In this document: positions 1 to 6,749 of the stretch, piece after piece
Position numbering within the stretch: position 1 is the first letter of the stretch
Layout of the letters: the number at the start of each line of letters is the position of its first letter
Assembly: GCA_029263635.1 (NCBI GenBank)
Contig: JAJUFY010000085.1
Location: 1-8,138, forward strand
DNA from: Ectothiorhodospiraceae bacterium
GTDB lineage: Bacteria > Pseudomonadota > Gammaproteobacteria > Nitrococcales > AK92
Direction: 5' to 3'
DNA: 8,138 nt
Notes under the pieces: model-generated
Database searches by the model: none
What the model was told of the DNA's origin: nothing
The model's input: only the letters and a program-made list of their open reading frames with translations
Made by a program: the position numbers and the translations under genes

Positions 1-2
1 GG

Positions 3-302
3 GGGCCGCGGCGGCTGAGGCTCGGCGTGCTGGCCCTGATCGGCGCAGTCTTTGCGCCGTCGCCGGAGATGGAGACGGTGCGCAGCGGCTGGGGTCTGAT
101 CACGACGGGTGTCCTGCCGGCCATCGGTCCCATCGTGTTCATGGTGCTGCTGCTGGACATGCTGATGAGCCGGGTGCTGATGATCGATACCGATGCCGAC
201 GGCCATCGTCGCTACCGGCGGGCGCTGCTCTACGACGGCGGGCTGGCGGTGATCATGCTGGTGGCCTGGCTGCCGTTCCTGATCTACCTGGCTGAGGGCT
301 GA
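3..302 (+). CDS. Small multi-pass membrane protein, 5' end probably outside the window
   Basis: The reading frame is open from the first bases of the window to a TGA at 300-302, so the gene may start upstream. The first possible internal start is GTG at 27, which would give 91 residues, but no ribosome binding site is visible before it. The visible protein has three hydrophobic stretches: a short one at the left edge, a long one around ITTGVLPAIGPIVFMVLLLD, and a C-terminal one around AVIMLVAWLPFLIYL. A charged segment (DTDADGHRRYRR) separates the last two. This is an inner-membrane protein of unknown function and I do not recognise a family. Twenty-odd bases after its stop lies a strong hairpin whose U-tract faces the other strand, so it may end this gene only weakly. 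Confidence 0.6.
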   Translation, partial: GPRRLRLGVLALIGAVFAPSPEMETVRSGWGLITTGVLPAIGPIVFMVLLLDMLMSRVLMIDTDADGHRRYRRALLYDGGLAVIMLVAWLPFLIYLAEG

Positions 303-317
303 GCCCGCCCGGGCCGG

Positions 318-358
318 AAAAAGCAATCCCTGCACCACCGGCAGGCTGGTGCAGGGAT
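318..358 (-). terminator. Rho-independent terminator for a minus-strand transcript
   Basis: A perfect 12-bp inverted repeat (326-337 and 347-358, ATCCCTGCACCA / TGGTGCAGGGAT) encloses a 9-nt loop. Read on the minus strand, the stem is followed by TGC and then five T (322-318), a usable U-tract. Read on the plus strand, the stem is followed by CGTGACACTGG with no T-run. The asymmetry says the signal is built mainly for a transcript coming from the right on the minus strand, yet no protein gene lies there on that strand. It may also stop read-through from the small membrane gene ending at 302. Confidence 0.75.
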
Positions 359-496
359 CGTGACACTGGCGGGAACCTACCGAGAACGTCCCTGTTCTCT
401 TTGGCCATCCTGGCCGGCAAGCTCACCTTTCTGGCTTCCGTGCGGCGCATGGCGCGGCGCCGTGGTTCTGCTTCGACGCTCACCTTCCGTGGTGGT
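318..496 (-). ncRNA. Candidate structured small RNA (about 180 nt), minus strand
   Basis: This intergenic stretch has no plausible protein but has both ends of a transcription unit on the minus strand: a promoter-like pair at 532-504 and a terminator at 358-318. Between them the transcript can fold into separate hairpins: 494-481 (CACC/GGTG stem, loop ACGGAA), 462-443 (CGGCGC/GCGCCG stem), 415-403 (GGCC/GGCC stem, loop AGGAU) and 399-382 (GAGAAC/GUUCUC stem, loop AGGGAC). Three of the four loops carry GGA, and a fourth GGA (439-437) lies outside those stems. The pattern resembles CsrA/RsmA-titrating RNAs of gammaproteobacteria. That function is inference: I cannot match a known RNA family, and GGA is not rare in GC-rich DNA. 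It is transcribed divergently from the cyclotransferase gene at 568. Confidence 0.4.
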
Positions 497-503
497 AAGA
501 GAC

Positions 504-532
504 AAGATAGTCGGGCGTTGCAGAGGTGTCTG
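504..532 (-). promoter_or_regulatory. Candidate sigma-70 promoter for the minus-strand small RNA
   Basis: On the minus strand, CAGACA (532-527) and TATCTT (509-504) are separated by 17 bp. They match the -35 and -10 consensus at four of six positions each. The predicted start is near 496, just before the first hairpin and about 180 nt before the end of the terminator. Such a match can occur by chance; its support comes mainly from the facing terminator. It lies within the upstream region of the divergent gene at 568. Confidence 0.35.
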
Positions 533-567
533 TCAGAAAACGCCGACCGCATCTGTAGGATTCCGTA

Positions 568-1446
568 ATGATTGGCAAGGCGTTGAAAGAAAGGGCTTTT
601 TTCCGTTGCCGCCGGTGCCTTGCAGGCATTGTCGCCATAAGCCTGCTGGCGCTGCAGGGCGCCTGTGCCGGCGGTGCCGGCTCTGCGCGCGCGGGGCTGG
701 CCTGCGAGCCCGGCGGCGGCATCCCGGTGCTCGACTACACGCTGATCCGCACCCTGCCGCATGATCCGGCCGCGTTTACCCAGGGGCTGTTGATCGCGGA
801 TGGCTGGCTGTACGAGAGCACCGGTCTGTACGGTGAGTCCAGCGTGCGCCGGCATGAACTGCAGAGCGGCAGGGAGCTGGCCCGGACCGCGCTGCCGGCC
901 GGGCTGTTCGGCGAGGGGCTGGTGCTGGCACAGGGACGGCTCTACCAGCTGACCTGGCGGGAAGGGGTGGTGCGCAGCTACCGGCCGGAAGATCTGCAGC
1001 TGCTGGCGTCGTGGCGCATCGACGGCGAGGGCTGGGGGCTGGCTTTCGACGGTCGCCACCTGATCCAGAGCGACGGCAGCGCCACGCTGTTCTTTCGCGA
1101 TCCCGGCGATCTGCGGGAAGTCCGGCGGCTCCAGGTAACTGCGGCCGGCAGGCCGGTGCGCGGGCTCAATGAGCTGGAATACGTCGGCGGACGGGTGTTC
1201 GCCAACCTTTACCCTACCGACTGCGTGGCGGTCATCGATGCGGCCGGCGGCAGCGTTGTCGGCTGGCTGGATCTGGGCGGGCTGGCCCGCCGCGCAGCGG
1301 CCGAAGCGCCAGGGACGGACGTGACCAATGGCATCGCCTATGACCCTGCGGCCGGCAGCTATTACGTCACCGGCAAATACTGGCCGTTCCTGGCCGAGAT
1401 CCGCATCGACGGCCTTAGCGTCCGCCCAGCCGCAGATCCACGATGA
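568..1446 (+). CDS. Glutaminyl-peptide cyclotransferase (plant/bacterial beta-propeller type), exported
   Basis: The enzyme converts N-terminal glutamine of peptides to pyroglutamate. The 292-residue protein starts with a signal peptide (basic residues, then LAGIVAISLLALQGACA) and so acts in the periplasm or beyond. C33 could be a lipoprotein cysteine, but Q rather than L at -3 makes that doubtful. Family motifs appear in order: AFTQG (F70, Q72), LFGEG (F114, E116; the position of the catalytic glutamate of papaya cyclotransferase), LTW (W130), GWGL (W156), LNELEY (N201, E202) and VTGKYWP (K270). Full length and domain order fit the family. The segment VFANLYPTD differs from the more usual VWANVWQTD, so one aromatic pocket residue may be changed. 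AGGA at 557-560 lies 7 bp before the ATG. The last 32 bp overlap the convergent nuclease gene. Confidence 0.88.
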   Translation: MIGKALKERAFFRCRRCLAGIVAISLLALQGACAGGAGSARAGLACEPGGGIPVLDYTLIRTLPHDPAAFTQGLLIADGWLYESTGLYGESSVRRHELQSGRELARTALPAGLFGEGLVLAQGRLYQLTWREGVVRSYRPEDLQLLASWRIDGEGWGLAFDGRHLIQSDGSATLFFRDPGDLREVRRLQVTAAGRPVRGLNELEYVGGRVFANLYPTDCVAVIDAAGGSVVGWLDLGGLARRAAAEAPGTDVTNGIAYDPAAGSYYVTGKYWPFLAEIRIDGLSVRPAADPR

Positions 1447-3181
1447 CCGGATCGTGATCCGAAGAGCGGTAGGGCTGCTGCGGCGCCGGCCAGCCGCGTA
1501 CGGCCGGTTCGTCGGCGTTGATGTGCCAGATTCGGACCGCGGTGACCTGCGACGCCAGGCTGTCAGTCGCGAGCGCGTAGTCCAGATAGCCGGCCCGGCC
1601 GTCGAACACATAGGTGTAGGCGCGCTTGCCGAGCCGCTGTCCGACCAGGTCGACATAGCCGGCAGCCGCCATTGCCCGTAGCGGGTCCTCGCGGGCATAG
1701 GCATTGAGGTCGCCCATGATCAGGACGTCGGGATCGCCGCTCCCGGTCGGGTCGGTGGCCAGCCAGTCGGTCAGTGCCTGGGCGGCCCGGGTGCGGGTCA
1801 GGTTGCAGTGGCCCTGGCCGTCGCCGCGGTCGGGGTCGCCGGCATCGGCGCAGGACGATGCCTTCGACTTGAAGTGGGCGACGGCGACGGTCAGCCGCTC
1901 GTTGCTGTCGCGTTGCGTGAAGGTTTGCGCCAGCACCGGCCGGTTGCGGGGCGAGTAGCGGCGATCGACGGCGGTTTCCAGCACCGCCGGCAACCCGTGC
2001 GGCCGGACCCGGTCCGGGCGGTAGAGCAGGCCTACCGTTATCGCATCGTCGCCCAGGCGTTGCCGCGGCAGCCGCACCGGCCGGTAGGCGGCTCCGGCGG
2101 CACCGCTCAAGGCGCGGGCCAGGTCGGCGATGGCGCTGTCGGGGCCGAAGCCATCGTTTTCCACCTCCATGACGGCGACGACATCCGCTGCCAGGGCGGC
2201 CAGAACATGGCCGAGCTGCCCCCGCTGGCGGTGGAATTCGGCGCGGGTGGCAGCGCCACGGGCGGCAGGAAAACCGCCGCCGCGGCCGTCGCCGTTGAAG
2301 TAGTTCTGCAGATTGAAGCCGGCAACCCGCAGCTGTCCGGCCGCCGGGGGCGGAGGAGCCGACGGCCGGGGGTTGGCAGGATCGAGCCGGGCCGGAGCGT
2401 CCAGCCTCAGGACATAGCCATCGTCGTGCTGGTCGAGCACCCCGCGCAGCCCGGCGAGGCGGTCACCGGCGCGCAGCGGCCGCTCCGCTGCTGGGAACCG
2501 ACCGGCGACGCGCAGGAGCAGAGGAGGAGCGACGGTCTGGCCAGGCGGCCGCAGCTGGGTCGGCTGATAGAGCCGCTCGGCGGCGATGAGCAGGTAGGAG
2601 CTGTCGGGCCCGGGGGCGGCGGCAAGCGTGGCCTTGCCGGCCAGCTCCACCCGCATGCCCTCGAGCGGCTCCAGCGGGGTCTCGGCCGCCAGCGATAACG
2701 GGACCGGGTCCGGCAGCGGCGCCCTGCCGCAGCGGAGCAGCCGGCGCAGCTGGGTCAGCTCTGTGCGGTTGCGGTGCTCCGCGACCGTTCCCGTGACCCG
2801 CACCCGCTCGCCAATCCCGACCGGCCGGTGCCCGGGCGCGAACACGAACAGGCCTTCCGAGGTACGCGGGTCGTCATCGGCCAGGGCGTCCTCCATCTGC
2901 ACGAAGAACCCCCGCGGCCGGCCCTGGGTCGGGACCCGCGCCACCACTACCGCTTCCACGGTGTGGACCTCGCCCAGCAGCGGGCTGGCAGGGCCGCGGC
3001 CCTGGATGACGTGGATCGGCGTTGCCGGGCCGCCGCAGCGCTGCGCCATGGCCGGCGGCAGCCATGCCAGGGCCAGGCAGGGCAGCAGCAGCCGGGCGCC
3101 CCGGGTGAACACTCCAGCCGTGGCTGCACGGCAGCGCCGGCGTCGGCCGGCGAGCCAGGATCCTTGCTGCTGATGCGACAT
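1415..3181 (-). CDS. Secreted nuclease, endonuclease/exonuclease/phosphatase (EEP) family, ExeM/NucH-like
   Basis: This is a predicted extracellular DNase/nuclease of 588 residues. A signal peptide with an arginine-rich n-region ends near AMA-QRC (residues 46-47). Residues about 55-265 look like the OB-fold part common in this group (GEVHTVEAVVVARV, GFFVQ, GERVRVTG). A proline-rich linker (about 270-280) leads to the EEP catalytic domain with FNLQN (N290), MEVEN (E339), AHFKSK (H436), GDLNAY (D491, N493), YLDYAL (D534) and SSDHDP (D575, H576), so the metal site and catalytic His/Asp are all present. A cysteine pair (C444, C459) flanks a loop as in secreted relatives. I see no C-terminal anchor. 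The start is uncertain: ATG at 3181 is chosen, but GTG at 3112 would give a more classical signal peptide, and the frame is open to an ATG at 3340. None has a strong ribosome site. Confidence 0.88.
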   Translation of the reverse strand: MSHQQQGSWLAGRRRRCRAATAGVFTRGARLLLPCLALAWLPPAMAQRCGGPATPIHVIQGRGPASPLLGEVHTVEAVVVARVPTQGRPRGFFVQMEDALADDDPRTSEGLFVFAPGHRPVGIGERVRVTGTVAEHRNRTELTQLRRLLRCGRAPLPDPVPLSLAAETPLEPLEGMRVELAGKATLAAAPGPDSSYLLIAAERLYQPTQLRPPGQTVAPPLLLRVAGRFPAAERPLRAGDRLAGLRGVLDQHDDGYVLRLDAPARLDPANPRPSAPPPPAAGQLRVAGFNLQNYFNGDGRGGGFPAARGAATRAEFHRQRGQLGHVLAALAADVVAVMEVENDGFGPDSAIADLARALSGAAGAAYRPVRLPRQRLGDDAITVGLLYRPDRVRPHGLPAVLETAVDRRYSPRNRPVLAQTFTQRDSNERLTVAVAHFKSKASSCADAGDPDRGDGQGHCNLTRTRAAQALTDWLATDPTGSGDPDVLIMGDLNAYAREDPLRAMAAAGYVDLVGQRLGKRAYTYVFDGRAGYLDYALATDSLASQVTAVRIWHINADEPAVRGWPAPQQPYRSSDHDPVIVDLRLGGR

Positions 3182-3401
3182 CGCGAAGAAGATGACTGAG
3201 CCGGGATGGCGCTGCGGCAGGAACTGGCCGGCAGCTCCCGGTCGGCGCTTTTCGATTCGTTCCGGTAAAGGTAACCCGGCGGCGACGGCGGCGTGAACGG
3301 GACGCGGCCGCGCAATTCCCGCGCCGCCTTCCGTTATCATCGTCGGCGACCCTAGTTGTTACCGCATCGGCTGCCGTCAGGGCGGCCGTGGAGAATAAAC
3401 G

Positions 3402-4325
3402 ATGAAAGCCGACATCCTGGTCGCCGGTCGAGTGCCGCCCAACGTCATTCCCCAGTTGCAGGCCGACTTCACCGTGCACGAGCTCACCGACGATACGCAG
3501 CTGGCTGCCATCGCACCAAAGGTGCGCGGCATTGCCACCAATGCCGTCCAGGGCGTGTCCGCCGAGCTGCTCGATGCCTTGCCGAACCTGGAGGTGATCG
3601 CCTCGTCCGGCATCGGAGCCGATGCCCTGCAGCTCGAGCGGGCACGGGCGCGGGGGATCAAGGTGGCGGTGACGCCGGAGGTGTTGAACGAGGACGTCGC
3701 CGACATGGGCATCGCTCTGATGCTGGCCGTCTCGCGCAAGCTCTGCGTCGCCGACCGCAATGTCCGTGCCGGCCGCTGGATGGACGGCCTGGGGTTGGGC
3801 TACCGGGTCAGCGGCAAGCGGCTGGGCATCCTGGGGCTCGGCCGGATCGGCCGGGTGCTGGCGAAGCGCGCCGAGGCCTTCGACATGGAGATCGCTTACC
3901 ACCAGCGCAGCCGCAATCCGGACGTGCCGTATACCTACTTCGGCAGCCTCCTCGAGCTCGCCGCCTTCAGCGATTTCCTGGTGGTGGTCGTGCCCGGCGG
4001 TCCGGCCACGCAGAACATGGTGAATCGCGAGGTGCTGGATGCGCTCGGGCCGGACGGGGTGCTGGTCAACATCGGCCGCGGCACGACCGTTGACGAGCCG
4101 GAGCTGATCGCCGCGCTCGCCGAGGGCCGCATCCGCGGGGCCGGCCTCGACGTGCTCGCCGACGAGCCGAACGTGCCGGCGGCGCTGCTGGAGCTGGATA
4201 ACGTCGTGCTGGCGCCGCACTACGCCAGCGCCACGGTGGAGACCCGGCTTGCCATGGGCCAGCTGGTGGTCGACAACCTGCGGGCTCACTTCGCCGGCCG
4301 GCCGTTGCTGACCCCGGCCGAGTAG
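3402..4325 (+). CDS. D-isomer-specific 2-hydroxyacid dehydrogenase (glyoxylate/hydroxypyruvate reductase type)
   Basis: This 307-residue cytoplasmic oxidoreductase reduces 2-keto acids such as glyoxylate or hydroxypyruvate to D-2-hydroxy acids, or the reverse. It has the usual two-lobed layout: a substrate-binding lobe in residues 1-95 and 280-307, and the nucleotide-binding lobe between. The Rossmann motif GLGRIG is at 145-150. The catalytic trio is R226 (NIGRGT), E255 (DVLADEP) and H273 (APHYAS). The end of the second Rossmann strand reads YHQRSR, with arginines and no acidic residue, which points to NADPH rather than NADH. The usual PHxGS around the catalytic histidine is PHYAS. GGAGA at 3390-3394 sits 7 bp before the ATG. 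The true substrate cannot be told from sequence. A hairpin after the stop separates it from the convergent operon. Confidence 0.92.
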   Translation: MKADILVAGRVPPNVIPQLQADFTVHELTDDTQLAAIAPKVRGIATNAVQGVSAELLDALPNLEVIASSGIGADALQLERARARGIKVAVTPEVLNEDVADMGIALMLAVSRKLCVADRNVRAGRWMDGLGLGYRVSGKRLGILGLGRIGRVLAKRAEAFDMEIAYHQRSRNPDVPYTYFGSLLELAAFSDFLVVVVPGGPATQNMVNREVLDALGPDGVLVNIGRGTTVDEPELIAALAEGRIRGAGLDVLADEPNVPAALLELDNVVLAPHYASATVETRLAMGQLVVDNLRAHFAGRPLLTPAE

Positions 4326-4335
4326 CAGCCGGAAA

Positions 4336-4365
4336 CGACAGAGGCCGCAGGCGCGGCCTCTGTCG
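4336..4365. terminator. Shared hairpin terminator between convergent genes
   Basis: A perfect 13-bp stem (4336-4348 and 4353-4365, CGACAGAGGCCGC and its complement) closes on a 4-nt loop, AGGC. It lies 10 bp after the dehydrogenase stop and 22 bp after the stop of the minus-strand VWA gene, so it can serve both. No plus-strand T-run follows and only TTT follows on the minus strand. Termination therefore relies on the very strong stem, or the hairpin mainly protects the RNA 3' ends. Confidence 0.6.
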
Positions 4366-4387
4366 ACAAGGCGGTGTCAGGGAGCGC

Positions 4388-5038
4388 CTAGCGCAGGATG
4401 GGCTCCAGCCGCTCCAGGTCGTTGATCACCCGCCACTTGCCGCCGCCGGCCTCGACCCGCTGCTGCCAGTAGGCCAGGCGGTTCAGGTATTCGCGCGGAT
4501 CGATGTTGTCGGTGCGCAGCTTGGTGACGTTCAGGGCGATCACCTCGAAGCCGTCGAGCTGCAATGGCAGGTCGCGGACGTAGCCCTTCTTCAGCTCTTC
4601 CTGCATGTCGGAGAAGATCAGGATGATCTTGCGGCCGGTACCGGCTTCGTTGAGGTATTCGATGGCCTGCAGCAGGCCACCGGTGATGTCGGTATAGGCG
4701 CTCGACCTGGCGGTCTTGACGAAGTTGTCGACCGTGTCCCGGAACAGGCGCTTTTCCTGATTGGCGCGGCTCGGCTGATCCGAGAAGGCGACCTTGGCGA
4801 CGATGTTCTTCTCGGTGAAGCTGCTGGTGTCGATGCGGGCGACCGCAAAGGAATCGCCCGGATTCAGCTGCGAGAGCACGTAATTGATGATGTGCTGGGC
4901 TTTCTCCAGTTCCTTGGTATAGGTGCCGGAGGTGTCTATCAGCATGTAGACGCCCTGGGTGTTGGCTCCCCGCTCGGCACAGGCGCCGAGCAGGATCAGG
5001 GCGGAGCCGAGCGCCAGCGCGCGCAACCATCTGATCAT
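4388..5038 (-). CDS. Von Willebrand factor A (VWA) domain lipoprotein
   Basis: A 216-residue envelope lipoprotein. The signal sequence ends in the lipobox LLGAC with C20. The next residue is Ala, not Asp, so by the E. coli sorting rule it would go to the outer membrane, facing the periplasm. The rest is a single VWA domain with a complete metal-ion-dependent adhesion site: D35-T-S37-G-T39, T116 in YTDIT and D144 in FSDMQEE. Such domains usually bind a partner protein through a divalent metal. GGGAGGAGAT lies just before the ATG and gives a strong ribosome site. It is the second gene of an operon, 20 bp after the coiled-coil membrane protein, which is the likely partner. No MoxR-type ATPase, the common companion of VWA proteins, is seen nearby. 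Its exact role is unknown. Confidence 0.85.
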   Translation of the reverse strand: MIRWLRALALGSALILLGACAERGANTQGVYMLIDTSGTYTKELEKAQHIINYVLSQLNPGDSFAVARIDTSSFTEKNIVAKVAFSDQPSRANQEKRLFRDTVDNFVKTARSSAYTDITGGLLQAIEYLNEAGTGRKIILIFSDMQEELKKGYVRDLPLQLDGFEVIALNVTKLRTDNIDPREYLNRLAYWQQRVEAGGGKWRVINDLERLEPILR

Positions 5039-5058
5039 GTATATCTCCTCCCTGGCGT

Positions 5059-6486
5059 TCAGTGGTCGGCGGTCTGAGCCGCGGTGATTTCTTCCGGCTT
5101 GCGGCGGGATTCCTTGATCAGCCGCTCCAGCCAGAGCGGCGCGAAGATCAGCAGGTCATAGACGTGCACCAGCAGGCTGCCGAGGTACCAGGCGAGATTG
5201 CCCAGCAGGCGCAGCAGCCAGGTCAGGGCCCGCAGCAGTCCGACGCCGAGCAGCCCGAGCACGGTACGGCTGGAATGGAAGAAGGACTCCAGCGGAATCG
5301 CCACGAACACCAGCGCAAACGGCAGGATGAAGCCCATGCCCATCTGCGCCGCGGTCGTGATCCAGCGGCCGGCCGAATCGACGACCATCGCTTCATCGCT
5401 GAGCAGCGAGCGCACCAGCGCGGCATCGTCCTGCGCCAGCAGCTCGCGCATGTAGGCAAGCCCGGCTTCGATGCTGGCCAGCGCGAACAGGAAGAAGAAG
5501 GTGACCCAGATCATCTTCACCCGCAGGTTGTCGTTCAGCGCGGCGATGACCGGGAACAGTCGCGTGATGCGCAGCGCCTCCATCAGATACAGGCCCAGCG
5601 CGATCTCGACGAAGATGATCACCAGCGCGGCGATGTCGGCGGCCCGGAAGCCCATCAGCAGCGTGTTGCCGCCGACCATTTCCTGCATCGGCCTGGCGAT
5701 CAGGTTGAAGTTGATCATGGCGCCGCCGATCGCGATCAGCAGCACCAGTCCGGAGATGAAGAACTGGGTGAGCGAGGAGGACGACAGCATGCGCACGGCA
5801 CGGTCGGTGTCTTCGCTCAGCGTCTTGTAGTGCTGCATGTGGCGGTCGACCACCTGGGCACGTTCGCGCAGCGATTCGACATTGCGGTCGAGCTTCTGCA
5901 GCAGGCTGATCACCTGCCGCCACAGCGGCATCATCTTCACCAGCAGCAGATGGCGCTCGCGGCTGGAGCGGCGGAACTCGTCGACCACCATGTCGTTGGC
6001 CTTGACCATGGAGGTGTGGATGTCTTCCAGCACCCGGGCCACCATGGGCTCGTTCTTGGCCGGGATCTTGGCGATGGCATCGACCGCCTGGGCCCACAGC
6101 GGCGGCTCCGGCGGCACGTCGATGCTCTTTTTGTAGTCTTCCTCGATCGCGGTGATTCTCTCGCGCAGCTCGCGCTGCAGGGCCGGGCACTGCGCCAGCT
6201 CATCGTTGACGGCCTGCTCGACCCGCTGGAATTCCCGCTCGATCTGCCGTTCGGCCGCTTCGCGACCCTGTTCCAGCAGGACTTCCCGGTTGCGTTCCGC
6301 CAGGCGCCGCTCGGCCTGCGCCACCGAGCGCGCCGACAGTCGCAGGGCGTTGCGCAGCGACCGGCTCAGCGACACCAGCAGCCGGTGCGCCGGCTGTCGG
6401 GCGATGTAGAGCAGGACGGTGAGCAGCAGGAACCAGACCAGCACCGACAGAAAGGGGCTAGGCGTGATCGAAAGGAGCTCGGACAT
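5059..6486 (-). CDS. Polytopic inner-membrane protein with long coiled-coil domain, function unknown
   Basis: I do not recognise this 475-residue protein. An N-terminal membrane helix (about 11-28) is followed by an arginine-rich stretch and a long, charged, probably coiled-coil region (about 40-235: AQAERRLAERNREVL, REAAERQIEREFQRVEQ and similar). Four more membrane helices lie near 240-262, 283-304, 325-345 and 375-398, then a hydrophobic to amphipathic C-terminal part (405-457). By the positive-inside rule the coiled coil and C-terminus are cytoplasmic, and the acidic loop 346-372 is periplasmic, where it could meet the VWA lipoprotein encoded 20 bp downstream. The chosen ATG has GGAGG 6 bp upstream; the frame runs further up to 6708 but has no comparable signal there. 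It could be a scaffold or a mechanosensing or signalling membrane complex, but that is only speculation. Confidence 0.8.
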   Translation of the reverse strand: MSELLSITPSPFLSVLVWFLLLTVLLYIARQPAHRLLVSLSRSLRNALRLSARSVAQAERRLAERNREVLLEQGREAAERQIEREFQRVEQAVNDELAQCPALQRELRERITAIEEDYKKSIDVPPEPPLWAQAVDAIAKIPAKNEPMVARVLEDIHTSMVKANDMVVDEFRRSSRERHLLLVKMMPLWRQVISLLQKLDRNVESLRERAQVVDRHMQHYKTLSEDTDRAVRMLSSSSLTQFFISGLVLLIAIGGAMINFNLIARPMQEMVGGNTLLMGFRAADIAALVIIFVEIALGLYLMEALRITRLFPVIAALNDNLRVKMIWVTFFFLFALASIEAGLAYMRELLAQDDAALVRSLLSDEAMVVDSAGRWITTAAQMGMGFILPFALVFVAIPLESFFHSSRTVLGLLGVGLLRALTWLLRLLGNLAWYLGSLLVHVYDLLIFAPLWLERLIKESRRKPEEITAAQTADH

Positions 6487-6504
6487 GAGTGCCTCCGTTG
6501 CCAC

Positions 6505-6516
6505 GACAGCGCTGTC
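6505..6516. promoter_or_regulatory. Perfect 12-bp palindrome in the leader of the membrane-protein operon
   Basis: GACAGCGCTGTC is a perfect palindrome 18 bp upstream of the ATG at 6486, just before its ribosome site. It could be an operator for a dimeric regulator, but no promoter elements around it are clear. Short palindromes are common in GC-rich DNA. Confidence 0.2.
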
Positions 6517-6576
6517 CAACCGTGCCGCCTGAAGACGGTCTGCACGCTGCGTGCGACTGGCCATGAGCAGCGCGAG

Positions 6577-6592
6577 GTGGCGAGCTCGCCGC
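6577..6592. repeat. Short palindrome in the divergent intergenic region
   Basis: GGCGAGCTCGCC (6579-6590) is a perfect 12-bp palindrome, extendable to 16 bp with one T-G mismatch. It lies between the membrane-protein operon and the thioesterase operon, 74 bp from the 12-bp palindrome at 6505. It may be a regulatory site or chance. Confidence 0.2.
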
Positions 6593-6730
6593 CTGCCTGG
6601 CCGTTTATGGTTGTTGCCCAGCGCAGTTTTCCACGGCCGGCAAGGCCAAACCGTGAACTGCATCACTTGCCACTGCTGCCCGCCGCCGTCCAGGCCGGCG
6701 CCGGGCAAAAGGCGCTATCCTTCCGCCTCG

Positions 6731-6749
6731 GCCGGCGCCGCGCGCCGGC
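6731..6749. repeat. GC-rich hairpin upstream of the thioesterase gene
   Basis: GCCGGCGC (6731-6738) and GCGCCGGC (6742-6749) form an 8-bp perfect stem with a 3-nt loop, 32 bp before the thioesterase start. No T-run follows on either strand. GGCCGGCGCCG also occurs as a direct repeat (about 6694 and 6730). It might shape the leader RNA or stop transcription weakly. Confidence 0.25.

Noticed and set aside
318..496. 6S RNA, signal-recognition-particle RNA or guanidine-II riboswitch as the identity of the minus-strand RNA
   Set aside because: The transcript ends are not complementary as in 6S. The conserved SRP core around GGTCCGGAAGGAAGCAGC is absent. The two CACGG motifs do not sit in the C-ACGR-G tetraloop hairpins of guanidine-II.
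551..568. A GacA/UvrY-type binding box (TGTAAG-N6-CTTACA) upstream of the candidate small RNA
   Set aside because: Only one half resembles the box (CCTACA on the minus strand); the other half does not match.
253..1704. A 483-codon minus-strand open frame spanning the small RNA region and the cyclotransferase
   Set aside because: It is antisense to a well-supported family member, is Arg/Ala/Pro/Gln-rich without motifs, and crosses the strong terminator hairpin.
2874..4289. A 471-codon minus-strand open frame opposite the dehydrogenase
   Set aside because: It is the antisense shadow of the dehydrogenase, with a composition typical of shadows, and continues into the nuclease in the wrong frame.
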